Origin: Euperipatoides rowelli
Taxonomy: Eukaryota; Onychophora; Udeonychophora; Euonychophora; Peripatopsidae
Length of the DNA stretch: 10,151 nt
Strand: one strand, 5' to 3'
NCBI GenBank assembly: GCA_003024985.2
Contig: PXIH01S0004929.1
Shown here: in pieces, positions 1-8,053 of the stretch
Layout: the number at the start of each line of letters is the position of its first letter
Numbering within the stretch: position 1 is the stretch's first letter
The notes under the pieces: model-generated
What the model was told of the DNA's origin: nothing
Database searches by the model: none
The model's input: the letters and a program-made list of their open reading frames with translations, nothing else
Program-made: the position numbers and the translations under genes

Positions 1-323
1 GACTGATAAAGAAAAAAACTGACTTCCCAGTCTAGGCTGGACATTTTTTTAATTTGGGTGTTAATTGCGGAATGTAATGGTTAAGAAAAATGACAGGCAG
101 TCTATTTAAATTTAGTCAGGGTGTTAATTTTGCTATCAGCAAGAGAAAATAATCCCAATTGTTACTTTCAATAACCAGTAATAATATAATACATATCAAT
201 TAAAAATATATTTATTCCCTTTAAACTATTTCCAAACAATAATTTATTTATTTCTAAATTATTTTTAGTATTACCGTAAATCTTTTGGCTAGCTCTAATA
301 CTTTTTTTTTTTTTGTATTTTAG
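1..323 (+). other. 3' part of TRIB intron, with a diverged tandem duplication
   Basis: The sequence is non-coding and AT-rich, leading into the TRIB acceptor. Two diverged copies of a roughly 65-base unit are visible at about 8-66 and 80-129. They share CAGTCTA (28-34 and 98-104) and GGGTGTTAATT (56-66 and 119-129). I saw no other structure. Confidence 0.6.
294..323 (+). promoter_or_regulatory. 3' splice site of the TRIB last intron
   Basis: A branch-point-like CTAAT (295-299, branch A at 298) lies about 26 bases before the exon. It is followed by a run of T (302-314) and TGTATTTTAG, with the AG at 322-323. The reading frame of the conserved TRIB sequence starts immediately after, within a codon that is completed by base 324, so the intron is phase 2. 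The splice position is inferred from where TRIB homology begins. Confidence 0.85.
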
Positions 324-795
324 AACAGAGTTAAAATTGGAGTCTCTTCAAGATACATTTGTTCTCGAAGAAGAAGAAAATGATTTGCTATCTGACAAAC
401 ATGGCTGCCCTGCCTATGTAAGCCCGGAAATTTTAACCACGGTGGGCAAGTATTCAGGCAAAGCTGCTGATGTTTGGAGTCTTGGAGTTATGTTGTATAC
501 CATGCTTGTGGGACGGTATCCGTTCCACGATTCCGAGCCAAGCGCCCTCTTCACCAAAATTCGTCGTGGAACTTTTAATCTCCCCGACTCGCTGTCATCA
601 CGAGCAAAATGCCTCATACGAAGCATGCTTCGCAGAGATCCTAGTGAGCGTTTGACTGCACAGGAAATTATTGAACACCCGTGGTTTCGCTCAAAATTCT
701 CCCTGGACTCGCCATCACGTGTCGAACATAAGATGGCTGACCAAACTGTCCCAGATATATGCACAAGTGATGACAGCACCTCTTTGTTCAGTTAG
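324..795 (+). CDS. TRIB: Tribbles-type pseudokinase, last coding exon (partial, C-lobe and C-tail)
   Basis: This is the 3' coding exon of a Tribbles-family pseudokinase, closest in feel to TRIB1/TRIB2. Family members act as scaffolds that bring substrates such as C/EBP factors to the COP1 ubiquitin ligase and bind MEK1; they are not normal kinases. The exon gives 156 full codons plus the last base of a split codon (phase 2). Seen in order: the DFG-equivalent, reading SLQ (343-351); an acidic EEEEND stretch; [15 protein letters not shown] (391-435), the activation-segment/APE region; the helix-F motif DVWSLGV from 469; [20 protein letters not shown]; the MEK-binding HPWF (676-687); and the COP1-binding DQTVPD (739-756). 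It ends in STSLFS and TAG. The N-lobe and catalytic-loop exons lie upstream of the window. The family usually reads SLE where this has SLQ. Identification is very secure; the exact paralogue is not, because invertebrates often carry one pre-duplication TRIB. Confidence 0.95.
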
Positions 796-803
796 AAACA
801 ATT

Positions 804-832
804 TGTAAATAGTTATTGTTTATGTGTAAATA
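804..832 (+). promoter_or_regulatory. Pair of Pumilio-type response elements in the TRIB 3' UTR
   Basis: Two exact TGTAAATA words, matching the PUF/Pumilio consensus UGUANAUA, start at 804 and 825, only 9 and 30 bases after the stop codon and 21 bases apart. A near match, TGTACATG, follows at 852-859. Pumilio proteins bind this motif in 3' UTRs and usually repress or destabilise the mRNA. That the pair acts on TRIB mRNA is inference. Confidence 0.45.
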
Positions 833-1182
833 CCCCACTAAAATAATTGTGTGTACATGTACAGGAAAAAACGAAATGGTTTGATTTCTATTTTAAAGGC
901 AGTGAAACGGGGGAGGGAAACTAAAATCATCCTTGGGATCGTTTTACAAAACAATGGGAAGGGAGCCATAAATATTTTGAAGCCTTCATCCATTCAAGTT
1001 GTTTTTGACGTAGATAAATCCTATGGAGAAACTTCATTTCTTTAGCGAGCATACTGTATCGTCTATTTTAAACTTTGCTATCTTGATATTGTGTACAATT
1101 AATACCACTGTTGGAAAGCAAAAATGATGATAAACATCCGGTTTAAACAGATTCAAGGTATAAATTGTAGCTATTAAGTCGT

Positions 1183-1188
1183 AATAAA
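1183..1188 (+). terminator. Candidate proximal polyadenylation signal AATAAA
   Basis: A canonical hexamer about 390 bases after the TRIB stop, followed within 8-20 bases by GTTGGTCT, a plausible GT-rich downstream element. In such AT-rich DNA the hexamer alone is weak evidence. Confidence 0.3.
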
Positions 1189-1454
1189 GATACAGTTGGT
1201 CTATTTGAATAGTACAAAAAAAAATCTGGTTAAACATTATCTCCCCCTTACTTTGCATGCAAAATTAACTCGAAAATAGTATGGTAGTAGTTTTTATGCT
1301 GTGCACTCAAATTATTATACAGTTGTTTGAAGAAAATTGAATGTTCTGTATAATGTAATCTGTCAAAAAATGAGAAGTGGTATTTTGCTTTTATTTTCAT
1401 TTTTAATTTAATTTACACAGTATCTGTGTGTGATGATTCTTTTTTTTTTTTTTT

Positions 1455-1476
1455 AATAAATACCATTTCTAATAAA
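1455..1476 (+). terminator. Paired candidate polyadenylation signals
   Basis: AATAAA occurs twice, at 1455-1460 and 1471-1476, just after a T14 run. It is followed by T/GT-rich sequence around 1555-1590. This could be the distal end of the TRIB transcript. Confidence 0.3.
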
Positions 1477-1500
1477 TCACATGATTATTTTTGTCCAATG

Positions 1501-2960
1501 GGATTGCAGCCAATGGATGGAATCCTTTCTTGATTTTTTTTTATTTATAAATAGATGTAGTATTATTTTTGTTTGTTTGTTATTTTTTACATTTTTTTTT
1601 AGTCTTTATGACAAATTTTGCATCAAGACTAAATATTTTAGACCAATGGGAGTACTGTTAAAAAAACATCACAGAATAGTTTCTATAATCTATATTTAAA
1701 AAAAAAAAAAAAAATGAAATTTTTTTTTCTTCTTTTAAATTGTTAATACAATTATTATTATTAATAGGATGGATTGGGTTTAAAAATGGCTGCACACGAA
1801 TTTTGAACTGCACTGTTATTTAAATTCATAACTTAAGTGTTCTGATCCTCCCTACCCTTTTCTCCTATTGATGTCCTAAATTCTTTTCTCTAAAATTCTT
1901 ATCTTTATCAATGACTTGTTATAGTGAATGCAGAAAAAATATTTCACAATTTTTTTCATTGAAGCGTTTTGTTTTTTTTTACTTTTTTTTTTATATATAT
2001 TTTTATTTAATGACCTATTAACATATTGTTCAGAATTTTCTGTGGTATTAGGTCAGTTCTGTGAAGAGGTGTATGAAGGAACTAAAAAGCTAGAATCTCC
2101 TGCTACAGGAATAAGAAAAAATATTTTCTCAAATATTAAACAACACTTCTGCCCCCTCTCGGTTATAAGAAGCATTAAATTCAATATTTACTGTTTATTA
2201 TTATTAGAAATTATAATTATTTAAGTTACCTATTTTTAATACATGAATGATAACCGCATTTTCACTTTAAAAATACCACACTGTGATATTTTGACAGTGT
2301 ATATGTACCCCCCATCACATTTCTCCAGTAGACTAATAATTCATTGTTTATTGTTTCATTGAAAATTTGTTGCGGTTACATTCAAGATTAAAAATAAGTT
2401 ATATAAATGATTTTTTTTTTTTTTTAAATTTCTGTATTCACTTCCTTGTTAAGATCATCAATTCATCATTATACTGTATGTATAGGGGACTTTTTTTTTT
2501 TAAAAAAAAATTCTTCAGTGTTTATGTAATGATCAGGTTTTATCAGTATTACACCCAATGAAGATATTGGATCAGCACACTTTGCCTAAAGATTATTATG
2601 TAAATTGATTTCTGAATACCAGCTACAGTATATCGAAGTAAAATGAATAATGTTATTTTTCTAGCCATCAAATCCAGAGATTTGAAACAAATTAATAGTG
2701 ACTATTGTAGTGTTTAAGAATATTTTTTTTTTTTATATAGATTCATGTAGTACATTCATTTTTTTTTTTTTTTTACATAAAAATAAAGGCTTTACCAAAG
2801 CCAAAAAAAGTTAACTTAAGAAAATTCCAAATTTTAACATATGGGTATAAGATTGTAAGATTAGCACGTTGGGTAATTATATAAAGTATTTTTTAATAGA
2901 AAATTACGGTAGGCTAATCTATTTATTTTGAGCTTTGCATTGAATAAATAAATTTTACAT
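1501..2960. other. AT-rich non-coding stretch with many homopolymer runs
   Basis: I see no supportable gene. The region is full of T and A runs (for example T16 at about 2410-2425, T11 followed by A9 at 2491-2510, T15 at about 2760-2774, A15 near 1690-1704). One patch, 2034-2170, is less AT-rich, sits behind a TTCAG acceptor-like site and stays open in one frame, but it matches nothing I know. An AATAAA lies at 2782-2787. Confidence 0.5.
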
Positions 2961-2963
2961 CGT

Positions 2964-3003
2964 AGGCGCCATATAAAAGTCCGGAATTTAAGTTTTTCAC
3001 TCG
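2964..3003 (+). promoter_or_regulatory. Core-promoter-like cluster (BRE-like, TATA box, Inr-like)
   Basis: A TATAAAAG box (2972-2979) directly follows AGGCGCC (2964-2970), which fits the TFIIB recognition element at 6 of 7 positions. An initiator-like TTTCACTCG has its A at 2999, about 27 bases from the first T of the TATA box, near the usual spacing. No recognisable gene follows, so this may be chance. Confidence 0.2.
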
Positions 3004-3662
3004 CATTTACGAGTCTAAATAGAAAAGAAGTTAACCGTTTGAACAATTTTTTTTAAAATACATAGAATTTCATATTTTTAATACAGTGCCAATAACAATA
3101 ATCTGTATTGACGGATTGTATAGAAGTCGATTGATTAACCCTTCACTACAATTTTTAAAAATACCGTTTTTATTTTTTGCAAAGTACCCTAGTCTGGTAT
3201 ATGCGAAACATTTTCAACATCCAAATGCTAGACCATTAGAAAATTTGAAAAGAACAAAATTTGGTGTCGGTTCCTCACAGCAGATTTTAGCATCTGTTCA
3301 ATACAACATATTTCCGATATCGTAGACTATTTATTATTCTCGTCAATATCTTGGTAGGCTATTTATTTAATACAATAAAAATGCAGACGATATAATGAAA
3401 AGTGTGCATGGATTCCATGCTCATGCACCAATTCTATTTCATGTAATCAGCTTTGAGGAACTGCCCCATAATTTATTTTTTAACAAGTAAGCGGTGACGA
3501 CTGATTCGTAACACTAGATTGATTTATTCTCGTACAGTACAGTTTCTAAAGTGCGGAAATGCATAGATTTGGACTCGTGTTGTCTCAATAGAAAACATGA
3601 GAACACTGCGTCGAATAAGAAAGCTCAAGAATATCGTGCTTTGGGACATACATTTTATGTTA
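3004..3662. other. Non-coding stretch, no gene recognised
   Basis: Nothing supportable as a gene. It includes a small perfect palindrome (3406-3420) overlapping a second possible hairpin (arms 3404-3410 and 3422-3428), and TTAACCCTTCACTAC at 3135-3149, which resembles a piggyBac-type end but lacks a convincing partner. The part next to 3663 may be 3' UTR of the retrotransposon remnant. Confidence 0.4.
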
Positions 3663-3809
3663 TCATCATTGAGTGCGTTCTCCGAGGCGGAGGTTCATGC
3701 TCAAGTATCGTCAACGATTTCTATCTTGAGCTATTCTTTTCAACACTCAATACTTCCTGATTTTAGCCCAGTCCTTAAGGTCATCCAGTTGTCTCCTTAG
3801 TCTTCCCAT
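3663..3809 (-). pseudogene. Decayed C-terminal tail of a non-LTR retrotransposon reverse-transcriptase ORF
   Basis: Read on the minus strand from 3809, one frame gives MGRLRRQLDDLKDWAKIRKY, a stop (3749-3747), VLKRIAQDRNR, a stop (TGA, 3716-3714), RYLSMNLRLGERTQ, then three stops in a row. This follows the pattern at the extreme C-terminus of many LINE-type endonuclease/reverse-transcriptase proteins: G-R-x-x-R-R-W-x-D-D-L-x-x-W, then A-x-D-R-x-x-W-R, then stop. The second stop sits exactly where the family has Trp in DRxxWR, fitting a TGG to TGA change. No RT catalytic motifs are present; the copy is only a stub, as expected for a 5'-truncated insertion. Local base composition is richer in GC than the flanks. 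The clade cannot be named. Recognition rests on my memory of the family pattern. Confidence 0.6.
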
Positions 3810-5288
3810 TTTTTACGTTACCATGAGGATTAAGTGTAACACTTTTGTACGTTTTTATTCAAAAATTGTTACATGGATTAAAATTAGTTTTTATTGTTAT
3901 AAAGCAAATTGTCACCTATTAACTACAGTAATTCCAGATTTAAAATTTTTGAAAATTTTTATTTTGTCGAAATAAAAGTCTAGTTGTGATTATTAGAATT
4001 TTTTTTTAATACAGCATCGTTAATATAATGGGTTAATTAGCGTTTCATTGTAGGATTTCTCAATGGTTCGATTACGGTAATTTTAATTTGGTGTTTTTGT
4101 CTTTTTATTTTAAATCTTGGATTTTATAGGATCCGATAATTAGAATATAGCCTGTGGTAGGTTTTTAGTAATCAAGAATTTTTAAATTAGGCCTCCATTA
4201 TAACTTCTACGTGACTGCATTTTTTTTTTTTTTTTCATTTTTCTGCTAATCGGTTAATTTATTTGAATTTTGTCTTGAAATTTTTCTATTTTAATAGTAT
4301 CTAGGCTTTTAATAAAAATATAAACTAACCTTACCTATTGTTCCCTTAAGTAAAATTAGATGAAATATTTTAAAACAAAAATATATAAAAATCTTAAGAG
4401 TTTTATTTTATTAAAACAATAAAAAAGGAGCAGCAGATTTGACAATAACCTAGTTTGTAAAAAGTCAGATTTCGAATTTTGAATTTATAATTTAATCATG
4501 TAGGCCTACGTTATGATATTTAAAATATAAAACTTTCTTTAAATTAAATTATACCATTAAATCTCATCAGGCTTTAGATAGTATTAAAGTCAGTGCATCT
4601 ATAAGTACTGTATATAACAATTTTTTTTTTTTTAAATCCTGTTGTATCGCTTCTTGTCATTTTAGCTAAGATCAAAATCCTGTTTTGTTTAAAACTGAAT
4701 AATTTACTATTGAATTCTCAGTCATCAATTCAATTATGTCATTCACATCACAAAAGGAGTTTGACATGTGATCTGATGGAATTAAACAAATGTTTGATTT
4801 CTTTATGAGAAATATTCTTTTAATTAGGGGGGGGGGGGTACTTAAGATTTATGAATAGCCTAATATAAAAATTGGTAATTAAAGATTTTTTTTTTTTTTT
4901 TGCTATTGTTAAAAAAAAAATTAAGAGATCAAATTTTTAATCATTAATTAGATTTGAATCCTTTTATTGCAATGTGTTTTAATAAACAATTTCTATTCTA
5001 AATTTCAAAACTTAAATATCTCTACAAGTCACTATAATTTGCTCCTTATTTTTAAAGTTGTGTTGTTTAAATTGTAATGCAATGCTGGATTTTGGGAGGG
5101 GGGGGGGGATATATAGTAAATATAAGAAGTACAGTAGTGTAAGGTCATGTGACTGCTTCACTTTTAAATTTCACAGTATATAAATACTGTATGTTATAAT
5201 AATTCTTTTGAGTTTTAAGTTTATTTACAATTAGTCATATGTTTACATTTTTAAAATAGAAGCATTTATTTAAATTAAAATAGTATTA
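3810..5288. other. AT-rich non-coding stretch with poly(T) and poly(G) runs
   Basis: No gene or transposon recognised. Notable are two long G runs on the + strand (G12 at 4827-4838 and G11 at 5098-5108, the latter preceded by GGGA), a T16 run followed nine bases later by an A10 run (4886-4901 and 4911-4920), and further T runs at about 4220-4235 and 4620-4633. Confidence 0.5.
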
Positions 5289-5596
5289 TTAACCCTTTCC
5301 ACTCCCAATTGTTTTTAATATATGCTTCCGTTAAACTCCAAATTATTTTAAAAAATATTGCATTCTTTTAAATACCCTGATTTTAATTTTGTTTTTCTAA
5401 ATCATTTGGTATGATTAAAAATAATTATATTTTAGTCCTTTTGGAACATACTGTAAATTTTACTAATTTGAAGCATTTTTGAGGCTAAACAATGATCATT
5501 GAATTGTAAGAAAAAATGAAGATATAATATCGACATTGGAGTAGAAAAGTTTTTATAATGTAAATATAATATCTACATTTAAGTAGAAAGGGTTAA
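5289..5596. mobile_element. piggyBac-like MITE with TTAA target duplications
   Basis: A 300-base segment (5293-5592) is flanked by TTAA on both sides (5289-5292 and 5593-5596), the target site of piggyBac-superfamily transposons. Its ends are inverted: CCCTTTCCACT on the left against AGTAGAAAGGG on the right, matching at 10 of 11 positions. The right end carries a subterminal direct repeat of period 42 (about 5513-5548 and 5555-5590), and the inner copy GGAGTAGAAAAG mirrors the left end further inward. It has no ORF, so it is a non-autonomous element. It abuts the next MITE at 5597. The superfamily call rests on TTAA plus the CCCTTTC start. Confidence 0.6.
5513..5590. repeat. 42-base-period subterminal direct repeat in the piggyBac-like MITE
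   Basis: ATATAATATCGACATT at 5522-5537 recurs as ATATAATATCTACATT at 5564-5579. Each is followed by an AGTAGAAA motif (5540-5547 and 5582-5589). Over 27 aligned bases there are 4 mismatches. Subterminal repeats of this kind are often transposase binding sites. Confidence 0.65.
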
Positions 5597-6192
5597 AAAC
5601 AGGGATTGTCTAAAAACGGCAACAAAAAATCACGTTTTTAACATATACGCATCTATTTTCGTCATATACGGAAGAGCTGACGGAAATTTTCAAAATTATC
5701 AATCGATCAAAAAAAGGATTATTTCACCTCTAGATTATCCTAGGGTTGGGGCGTAGTGGGTTTAATACATATGAGTTACAGGGCTCAAAATAACTCAAGG
5801 CATTCACAGCATTTGTAGCGAGTTAGGAGACAATGGCCTCGAGCTCCAGGCCACTCAAAGTATATTTTGCCGCAGCCTAACTTTTATATTCTATATAATA
5901 GGTAGACTGTGGCTATATCTAAATTAACTAACAAATATAAATAGTTAAGTATTATATAGTGCCACTATAATATTTGTTAATTCAGATAAACAATTCTACA
6001 TAATTACCATGAGCTGCATAAAATTTCCACGAGCAACATTATCCTCAAAGCAAAATTTGCTGTGAGATTTAAATTACTATTTCGAGCCCTGGAGTTATGG
6101 TTCAGGGTTACAGTAAGGTTAGGACTGGAAATATAAAAATAATGCTGCTAACCATACAGGAAATTGGGACTTATTGTTACCTGTTTCTAGGC
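5597..6192 (+). mobile_element. MITE family 1, copy A, interrupted by a hAT-type MITE
   Basis: This copy matches the intact element at 7028-7285. Shared pieces include GCTGACGGAA, AATCGATCAAAAAA, TTACCTCT or TTCACCTCT, GTGGGTTTAATAC and GGTTTAATAC, and at the right end CTTATTG..ACCTGTTTCTAGGC. The left terminus is damaged: only AAACAGGG (5597-5604) remains of the expected GGCCTAGAAACAGGG, directly after the TTAA of the neighbouring piggyBac-like element. Removing the 313-base insert (5779-6091) and one copy of its 6-base duplication leaves about 280 bases, close to the 258 of copy B. It encodes no protein. Confidence 0.7.
5779..6091. mobile_element. hAT-type MITE nested in copy A
   Basis: The ends are CAGGGCTCAAAATA (5779-5792) and, reversed, CAGGGCTCGAAATA (6091-6078), matching at 13 of 14 positions. 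CAGGGCTC is a common start of hAT-superfamily elements. Both ends are followed inward by a shared TCACAGCA word. GAGTTA flanks the element directly on both sides (5773-5778 and 6092-6097), a 6-base target duplication, although hAT normally makes 8. The middle folds back on itself: TTAACTAACAAATAT near 5924-5938 pairs with ATATTTGTTAA near 5970-5980, around an ATATAGTGCCACTATA core. TGGCCT/AGGCCA (5834-5853) forms a further small hairpin. No ORF. Confidence 0.75.
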
Positions 6193-6197
6193 ACTCG

Positions 6198-7027
6198 TAA
6201 AATAAGTTGTTTATAAGATTAGGCCAAAGTCTTGTCAAGTCTGGGGTCTCTGACCTCTTTCTTTTACATATTTACTTATTGGTAGGTGAATATGTAGGTG
6301 AGAGAACCTGAATTCACATAATGTGTGTTCGTCTTAGATTGTTTTCACTACGTTTCATTACTTTGTGTTTAGTTTATTATGATACGGTCACATGAACATT
6401 TGCTTTTATAGACAACCGATAGGTTAGCCTTTCCTGAGGGCAACATATTCGATTATAACAAAATTCTGAAACAAGTAAAGATGAAATTCTAACAGTGGTG
6501 AGTTTAATACGCAAAAAATGTTTGTATCAAAAAATAGTTTACAAAGACTGACGTTATCAAATTTCTGCATTAATCCTTTCAGGTATTCTCTTGCCAAAAA
6601 ATGTATGTAAAATTCTTGATTAGGTTTGCAGACTATTAAAAAGAAAACTTATCTCTACACCATCTCAAATATTCTCATCGCTCAGTTTTACATAAACACC
6701 TCTTTAACTGTGGCTAAAGTCCACAGAGGGAGCAATGATCGGGGTTAGTTAGATTGAAACAAAACAAATGAAATGGACATTTTTCTAATCACAAACAGTG
6801 TAGTTCATTTCATGCACTTGATGATAAATGGAAAAATATAGAATAATTAAAAAAGTTAGCTATTGACGAACACACCTATAAATTTCAGCATATGAACGAG
6901 CTGCTACATTTTTTTTGATTTGCTTTTTTTTTAAAGAAAAAGGAACAAATCTAAAGAGCAGTAACCCAGGTTCAACACTCGTAGAGACAACAGTACAAAT
7001 GCCAAGTAAAATGCATTAAATAAAAAA
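6198..7027. other. Non-coding stretch between MITE copies
   Basis: No gene recognised. It contains a small hairpin CTGTGG-CTAAAGT-CCACAG (6708-6726) and an 11-base inverted pair GTGTGTTCGTC (6323-6333) with GACGAACACAC (6865-6875), which might be the worn ends of another roughly 550-base element but is too short to call. Confidence 0.4.
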
Positions 7028-7285
7028 GGCCTAGAAACAGGGCTCAATAAGTGACATTTTACCGTATTGTGCATGTTATTGCACCCAAAAACAGCCGTTG
7101 ATTGGTTAATAGTACGGCTGACGGAAGTCGTGTTAAAATTTATCGAAATCGATCAAAAAAGCTTTATTTTACCTCTTGTTTATCATAGTGGGGTTTAATA
7201 CGTAATAGGAGTTGGGGGACTGTAAGTAAAAAAAATAAGGCTATCAATTTTGATAATGTCACTTATTGGAACCTGTTTCTAGGCC
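7028..7285 (+). mobile_element. MITE family 1, copy B (intact ends)
   Basis: A 258-base element with 28-base terminal inverted repeats, 25 of 28 matching. The left end begins GGCCTAGAAACAGG (7028-7041) and the right end, reversed, begins with the same 14 bases (7285-7272). Both continue to CAATAAGTGACATT after three mismatched bases. The interior shares the GCTGACGGAA, AAATCGATCAAAAAA, ACCTCT and GGGGTTTAATACG core with copy A. No clear target-site duplication is visible and no ORF is present. The superfamily is not assigned. Confidence 0.75.
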
Positions 7286-7621
7286 TACATTATTAAATGC
7301 CATCAGTTATCAACTGATGTCATCATTTTGCCTTAATTTCTGTAGACACGATTTTTAATCAATTGTCCACTTGCAATTTACAAAATTTCGCAGTTTGCCT
7401 CATTCTCAGCACGACCTTTGGTTATAGAATAGATTTTAAAGGAATATGTTATTTATTCCAAGTTTAATTATAATTTTGATATTATTGTACACGCTATCAA
7501 AGTTTTTATATTTGCCGTTGGAACAAAACATATGCCGCCAGTACACCTTAGCTGGCATCAAGTTTTTGCCTCCAGTCTAAAAACGCAGTATCAATACCGA
7601 TAACAGCTTCAGCATAAGTAT
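7286..7621. other. Non-coding stretch with a perfect short hairpin
   Basis: CATCAGTT (7301-7308) and AACTGATG (7312-7319) form a perfect 8-base stem with a 3-base loop, 15 bases after the end of MITE copy B. Nothing else recognised. Confidence 0.5.
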
Positions 7622-7738
7622 AACCAATGAGAAGAGGCCATTATTTGTATTAACTAATAGAAAGCTTTAAATTAAAAACCAATGAGAAGAGGCCATTATT
7701 TGTATTAACTAATAGAAAGCTTTAAATTAAAAACCAAT
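7622..7738. repeat. Perfect 55-bp tandem duplication
   Basis: A 55-base unit starting AACCAATGAGAAGAGGCCAT occupies 7622-7676 and is repeated without a single change at 7677-7731, followed by the first seven bases of a third copy (7732-7738). Zero divergence points to a recent duplication or a collapsed/expanded variable-number repeat. The second copy is followed immediately by unrelated sequence. Confidence 0.95.
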
Positions 7739-8053
7739 TTAGGATTACAGTAAATAAAATTAAAAATCTGCTGCCTCAGTAATGTTTGTCGCGTAAACAA
7801 TTTACAACCAAACATTCGCTGTAAAATTTATACATTTTATGTGCTATAATAATTCATTTCCAAGATAAAAATAACAATTTGAAAAGCTGTTTCTTATAAT
7901 TTATAGTCTATTGATGATATTTTAGAATGTACTAACTTATTCATACAAAAAAAAAAAAATTACGAGACTATTTTGGTACGAAAACCGACGAGAGTTTGGA
8001 GGAGGAGCATGAAAATCTACTCGATTATATTTGTTATTAATATTTGGATATGA
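7739..8053. other. Non-coding stretch, nothing recognised
   Basis: AT-rich with an A-run near 7958-7970. No ORF, repeat or motif that I can support. Confidence 0.5.

Larger units (their letters stand above)
796..1500 (+). other. Probable TRIB 3' UTR (end uncertain)
   Basis: This stretch directly follows the TRIB stop codon. It has no convincing continuation of coding sequence, and the open stretch at 851-1045 lacks an ATG start. Candidate polyadenylation hexamers AATAAA are at 1183-1188, 1455-1460 and 1471-1476. The first has a short GT-rich patch downstream (about 1194-1205), and the last two precede a T/GT-rich stretch near 1555-1590. The 3' end cannot be fixed without transcript data, and a longer UTR reaching another AATAAA at 2782-2787 is also possible. 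Confidence 0.5.

Noticed and set aside
414-779. Open frame on the minus strand opposite the TRIB exon
   Set aside because: It is an antisense shadow of the strongly conserved TRIB reading frame and resembles no protein.
851-1045. 64-codon open frame after the TRIB stop
   Set aside because: It begins at a GTG rather than an ATG, lies in the expected 3' UTR and has no recognisable similarity.
3086-3325. 79-codon open frame after the promoter-like cluster
   Set aside because: It starts at a GTG, has no family resemblance and is of low complexity in places.
3597-3800. 67-codon ATG-started frame on the + strand
   Set aside because: It lies opposite the retrotransposon C-terminal remnant (minus strand), which explains its lower AT content; the + frame looks like an antisense shadow.
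3135-4036. TTAACCCTTCACTAC at 3135 paired with GGGTTAA at 4030 as a piggyBac-like element
   Set aside because: Beyond the CCC the two ends do not match as inverted repeats, so only a solo end or chance is supported.
6323-6875. GTGTGTTCGTC and GACGAACACAC as terminal inverted repeats
   Set aside because: Only 11 bases match and the flanks diverge, with no target duplication; not enough to call an element.
7622-7738. CRISPR-like or satellite array
   Set aside because: There are only two full units with no spacers; this is a simple tandem duplication in an animal genome.
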